Below, piece by piece: positions 44,605 to 54,643 of a DNA stretch of 64,000 nt. The position numbers and the translations under genes were made by a program. The notes beneath the pieces were generated by a model. The model saw only the letters and a program-made list of their open reading frames with translations, did no database searches and had not been told where the DNA came from. The stretch lies in assembly GCF_031834615.1 (NCBI RefSeq), contig NZ_CP115543.1:3483001-3547000 (forward strand), in the 5' to 3' direction. This stretch comes from Stenotrophomonas aracearum. Its GTDB lineage: Bacteria; Pseudomonadota; Gammaproteobacteria; Xanthomonadales; Xanthomonadaceae. Each line of letters starts with the position of its first letter. Position 1 is the stretch's first letter.

Positions 44605-45372
44605 GTGACTTCCCCCAACACGCGGACCCTGCGCCTGCTCACGGCCAACATCCAGGCCGGTTCGAGCACCCGCCGCTACAGCGACTATGTGACCCGCAGC
44701 TGGTCGCATGCGCTGCCGGCGGGGCGCAAGCGGACCAGCCTGGACGCGATCGCCCAGCTGGCCCGTGGCCATGACATCGTCGGCCTGCAGGAGGCCGACC
44801 CCGGCAGCCTGCGCTCGGGCTTCACCAACCAGACCCACTACCTGGCCGAGCGCGCCGGCTTCAATTACTGGAGCCACCAGCCCAACCGCCGGATGGGCGG
44901 AGTGGCCTCCAGCGCCAACGGCCTGCTGAGCCGGCTGGAACCGGTGGAAGTGCAGGACCACGCCCTGCCCGGCCGCATCGGCGGGCGCGGCGTACTGCTG
45001 GCCAAGTTCGGCGAAGGCGCCGAAGGGCTGGCGGTGGCGGTGGCGCATCTGTCGCTGGGGACCAATTCGCGCATGTCGCAATTGGCCTTCATTGCCGACC
45101 TGCTGTCCGACCACCCCAACGCGGTGCTGATGGGCGATTTCAACTGCCTGGCCGAACGCCCGGAAATGCAGGTGCTGTACCAGAAGACCACCCTGCAGCC
45201 CCCCGGCTGCGCGGTGCCGACCTTCCCCAGCTGGCGCCCGGACCGGGCCATCGACCACATCCTGCTCAGTGACGGCCTGCAGCAGCGCAGCGCCGAAGCG
45301 GTGCCGGCGGCGTTCTCCGACCACCTGGCCCTGGCCATGGCCATCGACGTCCCCAGCCAGGCCCTGCGCTGA
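44605..45372 (+). CDS. Endonuclease/exonuclease/phosphatase family protein
   Basis: 255 residues from a GTG. EEP-fold motifs: LLTANIQ (metal Asn), GLQEAD (metal Glu), MGDFNCL (Asp/Asn) and SDHLALAM (the Asp-His pair). No signal peptide. Members cleave phosphodiester bonds in nucleic acids, inositol phosphates or lipids; the substrate is unclear. 23 bases after the DsbA-like lipoprotein and in the same direction. Confidence 0.87.
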   Translation: MTSPNTRTLRLLTANIQAGSSTRRYSDYVTRSWSHALPAGRKRTSLDAIAQLARGHDIVGLQEADPGSLRSGFTNQTHYLAERAGFNYWSHQPNRRMGGVASSANGLLSRLEPVEVQDHALPGRIGGRGVLLAKFGEGAEGLAVAVAHLSLGTNSRMSQLAFIADLLSDHPNAVLMGDFNCLAERPEMQVLYQKTTLQPPGCAVPTFPSWRPDRAIDHILLSDGLQQRSAEAVPAAFSDHLALAMAIDVPSQALR

Positions 45373-45380
45373 CCACGTGA

Positions 45381-45400
45381 ACGCCCTGTCCACAGGGCGT
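45381..45400 (+). other. Hairpin between the EEP and betT genes
   Basis: Perfect inverted repeat ACGCCCTG-TCCA-CAGGGCGT, eight bases after the EEP stop. No T-tract; either a structure ending the EEP transcript or an operator for the choline genes. Confidence 0.5.
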
Positions 45401-45446
45401 ATGCGCTAATTCACCGGTCTGCCGGCAACGGCACCGGGGCCCCATC

Positions 45447-47426
45447 ATGAACACCGTGGAGACACCTCCCAGCGAGGTGCGCACGCTGCGGCCGGTTTTC
45501 CTGCTCGCCGCCACCCTCGTGGCGGCCTTCGCGATCCTGGTCACCGCGTTTCCGTCCCAGTCCGGCGTCCTGCTGCTGCAGGCGCAGACCTGGGCGTCGC
45601 GCAATGTCGGCTGGTACTACCTGCTGGCGATGACCCTGTACCTCGTGTTCGTGGTCGGGGTCGCGCTGTCCGGCTACGGCAACGTGAAGCTGGGCGCGGA
45701 CCACGACGAGCCGGAGTTCAGCTACCTCTCCTGGGCCGGCATGCTGTTCGCCGCAGGCATCAGCATCACCCTGTTCTTCTTCTGCGTGTCCGAACCGCTC
45801 ACCCACTACCTGCAACCGCCGCAGGGCGGTGTCGGCAGCGGCGAGGCCAGCGCGCGCCAGGCCATGCAGCTGCTGTTCCTGCATTGGGGCCTGCATGGCT
45901 GGGGCGTGTTCGCGCTGGCGGCGATGGCGCTGGCCTACTTCGCCTACCGCCACAACCCGCCGCTGGCACTGCGCTCGGCGCTGTACCCGTTGATCGGCAA
46001 ACGCATCAACGGCCCGATCGGCTACACCGTGGATGCGCTCGGCATCGTCGCCACCGTGTTCGGGATCGGCGCGGACATGGGCTTTGGCGTGCTGCACCTC
46101 AATGCCGGGCTCAACACGCTGCTGCCGGTACCGCATGCGCCGTGGGTGCAGGTCGCGCTGATCGTGCTGATGATGGGCGCGGCGATCACCGTTGCCGTGT
46201 CCGGGGTGGAGAAAGGCGTGCGGCTGATGTCGGACATCAACATGCTGCTGGCGATCGCGCTGCTGCTGTTCATGCTGTTCGCCGGGCCCACCCAGTACCT
46301 GCTCAGCACCTTGATGCAGAACCTGGGCGACTACCTGGGCAACGTGGTCGGCAAGAGTTTCGACGTATACGCCTATGGCGGTCGCACCGACTGGCTGGGC
46401 GACTGGACGGTGTTCTACTGGGCCTGGTGGATCGGCTGGGCGCCCTTCGTCGGGTTGTTCATCGCGCGCATCTCACGCGGCCGCACGCTACGCGAGTTCG
46501 TGTTCGGGGTGCTGCTGATCCCGCTCGGTTTCACCCTGGCGTGGCTGTCGATCTTCGGCAACAGCGCGCTGGACCAGGTGCTGCACCACGGCCAGGAACA
46601 CCTGGCGCAGCTGGCCGTGGACGACCCGCCGACGGTGCTCTACGCACTGCTGGAAAGCTACCCCTGGAGCCGCGCGGTGATCGGCGTGGTGGTATTCGTC
46701 AGCTTCATCTTCTTCGTCACCTCGGCCGATTCGGGCACCGTGGTGCTGTCCACGCTGTCCTCGCATGGCGGCGTGCCCGAAGAAGACGGCCCGCGCTGGT
46801 TGCGCGTGTTCTGGGGCGTGATGATCGCGCTGGTCACCACCGGGCTGCTGCTGGCCGGCAGCATGGACGCGCTGAAGTCGGCGGTGGTGCTGGCCTCGCT
46901 CCCATTCTCGGTGGTGCTGCTGTTGATGCTGTGGGGGCTGACCCGCGCACTGGGCGAAGAATCGCAGCGCAGGAAGGCCTCGCAGTACTCGCCCGTGCCG
47001 TTGATCGGCCAGTCGCGGCACCAGCGCGGCTGGCGCCAGCGGATCACCCAGGCCGTGCATTTCCCCGTGCGCGACGAGGTCTACCGTTTCATGGACAGCG
47101 AGGTGCGCCCGGCGATGGAAGCGGTCGCCGCGCAGCTGCGCGAACAGGGGCTGGATGTCAGCACCGACTTCGAGCCCGGCCAGATGACGCTGGAAGTCGA
47201 CCACGGCGAGCAGCAGGTGTTCCGCTACCAGGTGGTGTTGCAGGGCTACCTGACCCCTTCATTCGCTGCGCAGCGCTTCCGCAACCAGCGCTATTACCGC
47301 GCCGAAGTGCACCTCTACGAAGGTGGACAGGACTACGAGCTGGTCGGCTACAGCCGCCAGCAGATCATCAACGACATCATCGACCAGTACGAGCGCCACC
47401 TGCAGTTCCTGCACCTGACCCGCTGA
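45447..47426 (+). CDS. betT: BCCT-family choline transporter
   Basis: 659 residues with 12 hydrophobic segments (about 15-510) and a long hydrophilic C-terminal domain (~530-659) as in BetT of Pseudomonas and E. coli. The BCCT substrate region [15 protein letters not shown] and [15 protein letters not shown] are clear. The C-terminal tail senses osmotic stress in characterised members. First gene of a betT-betB-betA operon (35 and 25 base gaps), importing choline for conversion to glycine betaine. Confidence 0.9.
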   Translation: MNTVETPPSEVRTLRPVFLLAATLVAAFAILVTAFPSQSGVLLLQAQTWASRNVGWYYLLAMTLYLVFVVGVALSGYGNVKLGADHDEPEFSYLSWAGMLFAAGISITLFFFCVSEPLTHYLQPPQGGVGSGEASARQAMQLLFLHWGLHGWGVFALAAMALAYFAYRHNPPLALRSALYPLIGKRINGPIGYTVDALGIVATVFGIGADMGFGVLHLNAGLNTLLPVPHAPWVQVALIVLMMGAAITVAVSGVEKGVRLMSDINMLLAIALLLFMLFAGPTQYLLSTLMQNLGDYLGNVVGKSFDVYAYGGRTDWLGDWTVFYWAWWIGWAPFVGLFIARISRGRTLREFVFGVLLIPLGFTLAWLSIFGNSALDQVLHHGQEHLAQLAVDDPPTVLYALLESYPWSRAVIGVVVFVSFIFFVTSADSGTVVLSTLSSHGGVPEEDGPRWLRVFWGVMIALVTTGLLLAGSMDALKSAVVLASLPFSVVLLLMLWGLTRALGEESQRRKASQYSPVPLIGQSRHQRGWRQRITQAVHFPVRDEVYRFMDSEVRPAMEAVAAQLREQGLDVSTDFEPGQMTLEVDHGEQQVFRYQVVLQGYLTPSFAAQRFRNQRYYRAEVHLYEGGQDYELVGYSRQQIINDIIDQYERHLQFLHLTR

Positions 47427-47461
47427 ACCCGCTGGCCGCCCCACGCACAGGAGTCATCGCC

Positions 47462-48934
47462 ATGCCCACCTTCCCCGACCAGCTGCTCTACATCGGCGGC
47501 CGCTACGTGCCCTCGCAGGGCAACCGCACCTTCGAGGTGGTCAACCCCGCCAACGGCGAGGTGTTGGCCAACGTGCACAACGCCAACAGCGACGACCTGG
47601 ACGCTGCAGTGGAAAGCGCGCGGGCCGGGCAGAAGGCATGGGCGGCACTGACCACGGTGGAACGTTCGCGCGTCCTGTTGCGCGCGGTGGCGCTGCTGCG
47701 CGCGCGCAACGACGACCTGGCCGAACTGGAAAGCCTCAACACCGGCAAGCCGCTGAGCGAAACCCTCAGCGTGGACATCGTCACCGGCGCGGACGTGCTG
47801 GAGTACTACGCGGGCGTGATGCACGGACTGGAAGGCAGCCAGGTACCGCTGCGCGAAGGCAGCTTCTTCTACACGCGGCAGGAACCGCTGGGCGTGGTCG
47901 GGGCGATCGGCGCCTGGAACTACCCGATCCAGATCGCACTGTGGAAGGCCGCGCCGGCGCTGGCCGCCGGCAACGCGATGATCTTCAAACCCAGCGAAGT
48001 GACGCCGCTGACCGCACTGAAGCTGGCCGAAATCTTCACCGAGGCCGGCCTGCCGGACGGGGTGTTCAATGTGCTGCCCGGCGACGGTGCCGGGGTCGGT
48101 TCGGCGCTGACGGAGCATCCGGGCATCGAGAAGATCTCCTTCACCGGCGGCACCGCGACCGGGCGCAAGGTGATGGCCAGCGCGTCGAGCTCCACGTTGA
48201 AGGAGGTGACGATGGAGCTGGGCGGCAAGTCGCCCCTCATCATCTGCGCCGACGCCGACCTTGGGCTCGCTGCCGACATCGCGATGATGGCCAACTTCTA
48301 CAGTTCGGGCCAAATCTGCACCAACGGCACCCGCGTGTTCGTGCCGCAGGCGCGGCTGGCCGAGATGGAACAGGCACTGCTGGCGCGCGTGGCGCGGATC
48401 CGGATCGGCGACCCGATGGCGGTGGACACCACGTTCGGCCCGCTGGTCAGTGCCGCGCACATGCGCAGCGTGATGGCGCATATCGAGCGCGGCAAGGCCG
48501 AGGGTGCGCGCCTGCTCTGCGGTGGCGGACGCCTCACCGACGGCGCACTGGGCAAAGGCTGCTACGTGGCCCCGACCATCTTCAGCGACTGCCGCGACGA
48601 CATGGCGATCGTACGCGAAGAAATCTTCGGGCCCGTGCTCAGCCTGCTGGCCTACGCGGACGAAGACGAAGCGGTGCGGCGTGCCAACGCCACCGAGTAC
48701 GGACTGGCGGCGGGCGTGGTGACGCCCAACCTCAGCCGCGCGCACCGCCTGATCCACCAGCTGGAAGCGGGCATCTGCTGGGTGAACTGCTGGGGCGAAT
48801 CGCCGGCGACGATGCCGGTGGGCGGTTACAAGCAGTCCGGGGTGGGACGCGAGAACGGGCTGGCCACGCTGCGCGCGTATACCCGTACCAAGTCCGTGCA
48901 GATCGAGCTGGACCGCTACGTGTCGGTGTTCTGA
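47462..48934 (+). CDS. betB: Betaine aldehyde dehydrogenase
   Basis: 490 residues, the usual length. Aldehyde dehydrogenase landmarks: [24 protein letters not shown], the catalytic Glu in ELGGKSP (~252) and catalytic Cys in [12 protein letters not shown] (~286). The sequence closely follows BetB. It oxidises betaine aldehyde to glycine betaine with NAD(P). An ATG at 47462 opens the family-like N-terminus [16 protein letters not shown]. Confidence 0.95.
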   Translation: MPTFPDQLLYIGGRYVPSQGNRTFEVVNPANGEVLANVHNANSDDLDAAVESARAGQKAWAALTTVERSRVLLRAVALLRARNDDLAELESLNTGKPLSETLSVDIVTGADVLEYYAGVMHGLEGSQVPLREGSFFYTRQEPLGVVGAIGAWNYPIQIALWKAAPALAAGNAMIFKPSEVTPLTALKLAEIFTEAGLPDGVFNVLPGDGAGVGSALTEHPGIEKISFTGGTATGRKVMASASSSTLKEVTMELGGKSPLIICADADLGLAADIAMMANFYSSGQICTNGTRVFVPQARLAEMEQALLARVARIRIGDPMAVDTTFGPLVSAAHMRSVMAHIERGKAEGARLLCGGGRLTDGALGKGCYVAPTIFSDCRDDMAIVREEIFGPVLSLLAYADEDEAVRRANATEYGLAAGVVTPNLSRAHRLIHQLEAGICWVNCWGESPATMPVGGYKQSGVGRENGLATLRAYTRTKSVQIELDRYVSVF

Positions 48935-48959
48935 ACCGGCCTGACCAGGAGATTCCGCG

Positions 48960-50630
48960 ATGAAGCGCGAGTACGACTACATCATCATCGGGGCCGGCTC
49001 GGCGGGCAACACGCTGGCCGCGCGCCTGACCGAAGACGCCGGGATCAGCGTGCTGCTGCTGGAGGCCGGCGGCCCGGATTACCGGCTCGACTTCCGTACC
49101 CAGATGCCAGCCGCGCTGGCCTACCCGCTGCAGGGCCGGCGCTACAACTGGGCGTATGAAACCGAGCCGGAACCGCACATGGACAACCGGCGCATGGAAT
49201 GCGGGCGCGGCAAGGGCCTGGGCGGTTCCTCGCTGATCAACGGCATGTGCTACATCCGTGGCAACGCACTGGACTTCGACCAGTGGGCCGGTTTCGATGG
49301 CCTGGAAGACTGGAGCTACCGCGACGTGCTGCCGTACTTCCGCAAGGCCGAAAGCCGCGACATCGGTCCGAACGATTACCACGGCGGCACCGGCCCGGTC
49401 AGCGTGGCCACGCCGAAGAACGACAACAACGTGCTGTTCCACGCCATGGTCGAGGCCGGCGTGCAGGCCGGGTACCCGCGTACCGACGACCTCAACGGCT
49501 ACCAGCAGGAAGGCTTCGGCCCGATGGACCGCACCGTGACCCCGCAGGGGCGCCGGTCCAGCACCGCGCGTGGTTACCTGGACATGGCCAAGGGCCGGCC
49601 CGGGCTGCACATCGTGACCCGCGCCACCACCGACCGCATCCTGTTCGACGGCAAGCGCGCGGTGGGCGTGCGCTACCTGGTCGGCGGCAGCGCCGACCCC
49701 ACCGACGCCCACGCACGCCGCGAAGTGCTGCTGTGCGCCGGGGCCATCGCATCACCGCAGATCCTGCAGCGCTCCGGCGTGGGCGCGCCGGCGTTGCTGG
49801 CCGCGCTGGGCGTGCCGCTGGTGCATGACCTGCCGGGCGTGGGCGAAAACCTGCAGGACCATCTTGAGGTCTACATGCAGTACGCGTGCACCAAGCCGGT
49901 GTCGCTGTACCCGGCGCTGCAGTGGTGGAACCAGCCCGCCATCGGCGCGGAGTGGCTGTTCAACGGCACCGGCATCGGCGCCAGCAACCAGTTCGAGGCC
50001 GGCGGCTTCATCCGCACCCGCGACGATTTCGCGTGGCCCAACATCCAGTACCACTTCCTGCCGGTGGCGATCAATTACAACGGCACCAACGCGGTGAAGG
50101 AGCATGGCTTCCAGGCGCACGTAGGCTCGATGCGCACGCCGAGCCGCGGCCACGTGCATGCGCGTTCGCGCGACCCGCACCAGCATCCGTCGATCCTGTT
50201 CAACTACCAGTCCACCGACCAGGACTGGCAGGAGTTCCGCGACGCGATCCGGATCACCCGCGAGATCATCGCGCAACCGGCGCTGGACCCGTATCGCGGT
50301 CGCGAGATCAGCCCCGGCGCCGACTGCCGCACCGACGCCGAACTGGATGCGTTCGTACGGGCGCGGGCGGAGACGGCGTACCACCCGTCGTGTTCGTGCG
50401 CGATGGGCACCGACGCGATGAGCGTGGTGGACGGCCAGGGCCGCGTGCACGGCATGCAGGGCCTGCGCGTGGTGGACGCGTCGATCATGCCGCGGATCAT
50501 CACCGGCAACCTCAATGCCACCACCATCATGATCGCCGAGAAGATCGCCGACCGGATCCGCGGCCGCACGCCATTGCCGCGCAGCACGGCGGCGTACTAC
50601 GTGGCGGGTAACGCACCGGTAAGGCGATGA
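48960..50630 (+). CDS. betA: Choline dehydrogenase (GMC oxidoreductase)
   Basis: 556 residues. The FAD-binding start [20 protein letters not shown] signature [20 protein letters not shown], and the C-terminal active-site region [10 protein letters not shown] with [12 protein letters not shown] identify BetA. It is a flavoprotein that oxidises choline to betaine aldehyde (and can continue to betaine) at the inner membrane. Third gene of the operon. No betI repressor lies in the window next to it. Confidence 0.95.
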   Translation: MKREYDYIIIGAGSAGNTLAARLTEDAGISVLLLEAGGPDYRLDFRTQMPAALAYPLQGRRYNWAYETEPEPHMDNRRMECGRGKGLGGSSLINGMCYIRGNALDFDQWAGFDGLEDWSYRDVLPYFRKAESRDIGPNDYHGGTGPVSVATPKNDNNVLFHAMVEAGVQAGYPRTDDLNGYQQEGFGPMDRTVTPQGRRSSTARGYLDMAKGRPGLHIVTRATTDRILFDGKRAVGVRYLVGGSADPTDAHARREVLLCAGAIASPQILQRSGVGAPALLAALGVPLVHDLPGVGENLQDHLEVYMQYACTKPVSLYPALQWWNQPAIGAEWLFNGTGIGASNQFEAGGFIRTRDDFAWPNIQYHFLPVAINYNGTNAVKEHGFQAHVGSMRTPSRGHVHARSRDPHQHPSILFNYQSTDQDWQEFRDAIRITREIIAQPALDPYRGREISPGADCRTDAELDAFVRARAETAYHPSCSCAMGTDAMSVVDGQGRVHGMQGLRVVDASIMPRIITGNLNATTIMIAEKIADRIRGRTPLPRSTAAYYVAGNAPVRR

Positions 50631-50637
50631 AACGACA

Positions 50638-51516
50638 TTACGCGGGGGCGCCCGGCACCGGTACCGGTGCCCGCTTCGCGGTAATCGTGCTGCCAATCGA
50701 CGCCACCACCGTGCAACCAATTGCGGCCCACTGCAGCGGGGTCAGGTGCTCGGCCAGCAGGCCCATCGCCAGCAGCGCGGCCACCGCCGGCTCCATGCTG
50801 ATCAGGATGCCGAAGGTCTCCTTGGGCAGCCGCTTCAACGCGGCCATTTCCAGCCACATCGGAATCGAGCTGGACACCACCGCCACACCGAGCCCGAACA
50901 GCAGGATCTTCGGGTCCAGCAGCGCCATGCCCGCATGCGCCACGCCCACCGGCACCACCACCAGCGCGGCGGCGCACAGGCCCAGCGACACCGTGTGCCC
51001 GGCCGGCAGGTGGCCGGCGCGCTTGCCGAAGATGATGTAGAGCGCCCAGCACACCGCCGCGCCCAGCGCATACAGCACGCCAACCAGGTCCAGCGGCTCG
51101 CCATGGCCCAGCGGCAGCAGCATCAGCAGGCCGGCCGCCGCACAGCCCACCCAGACGAAGTCGATGGGCCGACGCGAGGACCACATCGCCACCGCCAGTG
51201 GCCCGCAGAACTCGATGGCCACCGCGATGCCGAACGGAATCGTGCGCAGCGCCATGTAGAACAGCAGGTTCATCGCCCCCAGGGTGATGCCGTAACGCAG
51301 GATTGCGCCGGCGTCAGCGCGCGAGGTGGCCCGACGCCACGGCCGGAACACCGCCAGCAGCACCAGCGCGGAGAAGCCCACGCGCAACGCGCTGGTGCCC
51401 TGCGCCCCGATCAACGGGAACAGCTGCTTGGCGAACGAGGTGCCGACAGCGAGGGACGTGACCGAGCCGAGCACGGCCAGGACGGGAAGCAGCGATGAGA
51501 GGCGCGTGGTAGACAT
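50638..51516 (-). CDS. EamA-family exporter, RhtA-like
   Basis: 292 residues with ten hydrophobic segments arranged as two EamA repeats (~15-145 and 150-285). Sequence features such as FCGPLAVAMWSSR and KRLPKETFGILISMEPAVAALL are those of RhtA, the threonine/homoserine efflux protein. Convergent with betA, seven bases between stops. Substrate is likely an amino acid but not proven. Confidence 0.85.
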   Translation of the reverse strand: MSTTRLSSLLPVLAVLGSVTSLAVGTSFAKQLFPLIGAQGTSALRVGFSALVLLAVFRPWRRATSRADAGAILRYGITLGAMNLLFYMALRTIPFGIAVAIEFCGPLAVAMWSSRRPIDFVWVGCAAAGLLMLLPLGHGEPLDLVGVLYALGAAVCWALYIIFGKRAGHLPAGHTVSLGLCAAALVVVPVGVAHAGMALLDPKILLFGLGVAVVSSSIPMWLEMAALKRLPKETFGILISMEPAVAALLAMGLLAEHLTPLQWAAIGCTVVASIGSTITAKRAPVPVPGAPA

Positions 51517-51562
51517 CGCGCGAGCATACGCGCGTCACCCGTTCCGCATAAGAGCCATTCGC

Positions 51563-51632
51563 GTAGCGACACGCCATGCGTGTCCTGCGTGCGGCCGGGC
51601 ACCTCGTGGGACACGCATGGCGTGTCGCTACC
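51563..51632. repeat. GTAG REP pair, GACACGC-stem variant
   Basis: GTAGC head with stem GACACGC-CAT-GCGTGTC at 51563-51584 and an inverted copy at 51608-51632. The GGTAGC head of the second copy supplies the TAG stop of the VOC gene (51628-51630). Confidence 0.85.
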
Positions 51633-52107
51633 CTTTCACCGCGGCTTCTATCTTTGCTACGTCTATCTTTTTCATGGTCATCATCGCTTCGAAGGCGCGC
51701 TTGGCCACTGCGGGGTCGCTGCTGTTGAATGCTTCGGTCAACACGCGCGGGGTGATCTGCCAGGACAGGCCCCATTTGTCCTTGCACCAGCCGCAGTCGC
51801 TTTCCTGCCCGCCATTGCCGACGATGGCGTTCCACAGGCGGTCGGTTTCGGCCTGGTCGTCGGTGGCGATCTGGAACGAGAACGCTTCGCTGTGCTTGAA
51901 CGCGGGTCCGCCGTTCAAGCCGATGCAGGGAATGCCGACCACGGTGAACTCCACGGTCAGCACGTCGCCCTTCTTGCCGGACGGGAAGTCCGAAGGCGCG
52001 CGATGCACGGCGGTAACCGCGCTGTCCGGAAAGGTTGCAGCGTAAAAGGCCGCCGCTTCTTCGGCGGTGCCGTCATACCAGAGGCACAGGGTGTTCTTGG
52101 CGATCAT
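51628..52107 (-). CDS. VOC/PhnB-like (glyoxalase-fold, 3-demethylubiquinone-9-like) protein
   Basis: 159 residues. The pattern NTLCLWYDGTAEEAAAFYAATF, GIPCIGLNGGP, SEAFSFQI and DKWGLSWQITPRVL is that of PhnB/YdhR-type VOC proteins of unknown activity. Full length: the C-terminus AKIEAAVKG is followed by a TAG that belongs to the REP. Monocistronic, flanked by the RhtA-like gene and the siderophore receptor. Confidence 0.87.
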   Translation of the reverse strand: MIAKNTLCLWYDGTAEEAAAFYAATFPDSAVTAVHRAPSDFPSGKKGDVLTVEFTVVGIPCIGLNGGPAFKHSEAFSFQIATDDQAETDRLWNAIVGNGGQESDCGWCKDKWGLSWQITPRVLTEAFNSSDPAVAKRAFEAMMTMKKIDVAKIEAAVKG

Positions 52108-52210
52108 CGGGGCATTCCTGGAATCGGGCCGAACCCGGGTGCCGCCAAGGTAGGCCGCACTGTGTTAACCCCCGGTGGGCCAGCGTCTACCCCCGGTAGA
52201 CATTGCGGAT

Positions 52211-52229
52211 GGGACTGATTCGCATTACC
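52211..52229 (-). promoter_or_regulatory. Candidate Fur box
   Basis: On the minus strand GGTAATGCGAATCAGTCCC; it agrees at 13 of 19 positions with the standard Fur consensus (counted by eye). It lies 164 bases upstream of the siderophore-receptor ATG. Weak but placed sensibly. Confidence 0.4.
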
Positions 52230-52392
52230 ATAACTGAATGCCGTTTGCGCCAGGGAGGCGCTTCGGCACTCAGTTGCCACCGCCCGTGCCGCTGCATCGC
52301 ACCCGCCAGACGCTGACTGCCCCCACTTTTCGCAGCGCCCGGCATCCGAGGATCGCCGCCTGGTGCGCGCCGCTGCTCCAGGAACCGCTCTG

Positions 52393-54543
52393 ATGACCCG
52401 TACCTCCGCTGTGCTGTCCCGCTCCTTGCCGCAAGGCCGCCTGCCGCAGGCGCTGCTGATTGCGCTGGCCACCCTGGCCGCCGCGCCCGCCTTCGCCGAA
52501 GACGCCGCTGCCGACCCGACCACGCTGGACAAGATCGTGGTCAAGGGTGAGCGCGCCGAAGGCTACTCGGTGCGTCGCACCTCGGCCGGTACCCGCTTCG
52601 ACCTGGCCCCGCGCGAGATCCCGCAGTCGGTCAGCATCATCAGCCACCAGCGCATCGAGGACCAGAACCTCGACGACATCATCGACGTGCTGGCCAACAC
52701 CACCGGCGTGAGCAGCACCCAGTCCGACACCGAGCGCACCGAGTTCTACTCGCGCGGCTTCTATATCGACAGCTACCAGTACGACAACCTGCCCACCCAG
52801 ATGGTGCAGAACTGGAGCTACGGCGATTCCGGCCTGGACCTGGCCCTCTACGACCGCGTGGAAGTGGTGCGCGGCGCCACCGGCCTGCTCACCGGCGCGG
52901 GCAACCCGTCGGCCTCGGTCAACCTGATCCGCAAGCACGCCGACAGCGCTGAACTCACCGGCAGCGTCTCGGTCAACGTGGGCAGCTGGGGCCGCACCCG
53001 CAGCACCGTGGACGTGACCACCCCGCTCAACGCCAGCGGCTCGGTGCGCGCCCGCGTGATCGGCAGCTACCTCGACACCGAATCGCAGATGGATCGCTAC
53101 GACCAGCACAAGACGCTGGGCTACGCGGTCATCGACGCCGACCTGACCCCGGACACCCAGCTCAGCGTGGGCTACGACTACCAGCAGAAGCGCGCCAACG
53201 GCGCTACCTGGGGTGGTTTCCCGATGTTCTTCTCGGACGGGACGCGCACCCCGTTCGACGAATCGTTCGCTGCCAATCCCGGCTGGACCTATTGGGACAC
53301 CACCAGCAAGCGCCTGTTTGCCACGCTGGAGCACGGTTTCGCCAATGACTGGAAAGTGCGTCTTGGCGCGACGCACGACAAAACCAACGCAGATGACAAG
53401 CTGTTCTACCCGTTCTACGCGGCGTTCGACAAAAACGACGGCTCCGGCATCACGCCCATGGCCGGGCTGTACGAGACCCAGCGCGAGGTCAACGCTTTGG
53501 ACGGTTACGTGGAAGGTCCATTCCAGCTGTTCGGTCGCCAGCATGAAGTCATGGCCGGCGTGAGCTACAACAAGCGCGAGTATGCCAACTACGGTGATTT
53601 CCAAAGTGGTTGGGCGCCCTTGGATAACTATCTCGCCTGGACCGGGGATTTTCCGGAACCCAACTGGAACGCACTGACGCTTGCCAGCGAAGGCACCATC
53701 ACGCAGAAGGCAGGCTATGCAGCCACCCGCCTGTCGTTGGCTGACCCGCTGAAGCTGATCCTGGGTGCACGCTACAGTGACTGGGAGCTCGACGGGACCG
53801 AAGGCACTGTAGTCAGCAGGTTTGGCCACAAGGTCACTACCCCGTATGCAGGCCTGGTGTTCGACATCAATGACACGTGGTCGACCTATGCCGCCTATAC
53901 CGAGATCTTCCAGCCGCAGACGCTCAAGCAGCGAGATGGAAGCTACCTTGATCCGGTGGACGGCAAGAGCTACGAAGTCGGCGTGAAGGCCGCTTGGTTC
54001 GACAACCGCTTGAATGCATCGGCGGCCGTATTCCGAATTGAACAGGATAACGTTGGTCAAGCCACCACCGAGCTTGTGGAAGGCAGTGAGAACGAGTTCG
54101 CCTATATCGCCGCACGGGGCACGGTCAGCCGGGGTTTCGAGCTTGAAGTCAACGGTGAGCTGACCCAGGGCTGGAATGCTACTTTCGGTGCATCGCGCTA
54201 CGTGGCGAAGGATATCGACGGTGCGGACATCAATACCAACCTGCCGCAGACGTCGATCAAGCTGTTCACCAGCTACACGCCGCAAACGCTGCAGGACCTC
54301 ACCGTGGGCGGCGGCGTCAACTGGCAGAACCGCATCTATTATCCGATCCCGGGGCTGGGCCGTTTCGAGCAGGAGGGCTACGCCTTGGTGAGCGCATTCG
54401 TGCGCTACCGCCTGGCCCCGCAGTTCAGCGTGCAGGCCAACCTCAACAACCTGCTGGACAAGAAGTACCTGTCGCAGATCAACGGCTACGGTGCGTTCGG
54501 CGACGGTCGCAACGGGTCAATCAGCTTCACCTGGTCGTTCTAA
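52393..54543 (+). CDS. TonB-dependent siderophore receptor
   Basis: 716 residues from the ATG at 52393: signal peptide (cut after AFA, ~35), TonB box region LDKIVVKG, a plug with REIPQSVSIISHQRIED and VEVVRGATGLLTGAGNPSASVNLIRK, and a barrel ending in SFTWSF. These plug blocks define the ferric-siderophore (FpvA/FhuE-like) subgroup, which brings iron-siderophore complexes into the periplasm using TonB energy. No siderophore synthesis genes are near. The last third (from about 53.9 kb) has lower GC than the rest, which may reflect recombination in the ligand-binding loops. Confidence 0.9.
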   Translation: MTRTSAVLSRSLPQGRLPQALLIALATLAAAPAFAEDAAADPTTLDKIVVKGERAEGYSVRRTSAGTRFDLAPREIPQSVSIISHQRIEDQNLDDIIDVLANTTGVSSTQSDTERTEFYSRGFYIDSYQYDNLPTQMVQNWSYGDSGLDLALYDRVEVVRGATGLLTGAGNPSASVNLIRKHADSAELTGSVSVNVGSWGRTRSTVDVTTPLNASGSVRARVIGSYLDTESQMDRYDQHKTLGYAVIDADLTPDTQLSVGYDYQQKRANGATWGGFPMFFSDGTRTPFDESFAANPGWTYWDTTSKRLFATLEHGFANDWKVRLGATHDKTNADDKLFYPFYAAFDKNDGSGITPMAGLYETQREVNALDGYVEGPFQLFGRQHEVMAGVSYNKREYANYGDFQSGWAPLDNYLAWTGDFPEPNWNALTLASEGTITQKAGYAATRLSLADPLKLILGARYSDWELDGTEGTVVSRFGHKVTTPYAGLVFDINDTWSTYAAYTEIFQPQTLKQRDGSYLDPVDGKSYEVGVKAAWFDNRLNASAAVFRIEQDNVGQATTELVEGSENEFAYIAARGTVSRGFELEVNGELTQGWNATFGASRYVAKDIDGADINTNLPQTSIKLFTSYTPQTLQDLTVGGGVNWQNRIYYPIPGLGRFEQEGYALVSAFVRYRLAPQFSVQANLNNLLDKKYLSQINGYGAFGDGRNGSISFTWSF

Positions 54544-54550
54544 GGCGTCA

Positions 54551-54604
54551 GCCGGGCAGAGGCTGGCTCTACGTCACCTGCGGTAGTGCCGGGCCCTGCC
54601 CGGC
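54551..54604. repeat. GTAG REP pair after the siderophore receptor
   Basis: An imperfect reverse copy (GCCGGGC-AGA-GGCTGGC with TCTAC) and a forward copy starting GGTAGT at 54582 with stem GCCGGGC-CCT-GCCCGGC. Located just after the receptor stop and before the terminator. Confidence 0.85.
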
Positions 54605-54607
54605 AAA

Positions 54608-54636
54608 ACAGGGGCGCCAGCGGCGCCCCTGTGCTT
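54608..54636. terminator. Terminator between convergent TonB receptors
   Basis: Stem ACAGGGGCGCC-AGC-GGCGCCCCTGT followed by GCTTTT, and preceded by AAAA on the other strand. It can stop transcription from both receptors. Confidence 0.85.
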
Positions 54637-54643
54637 TTGTGCC

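Noticed and set aside
45884..48934. A continuous frame of 1016 codons running from inside betT into betB
   Set aside because: The part before 47462 is a shadow of betT in another frame; lack of stops reflects high GC. BetB starts at the ATG at 47462 with a family-like N-terminus.
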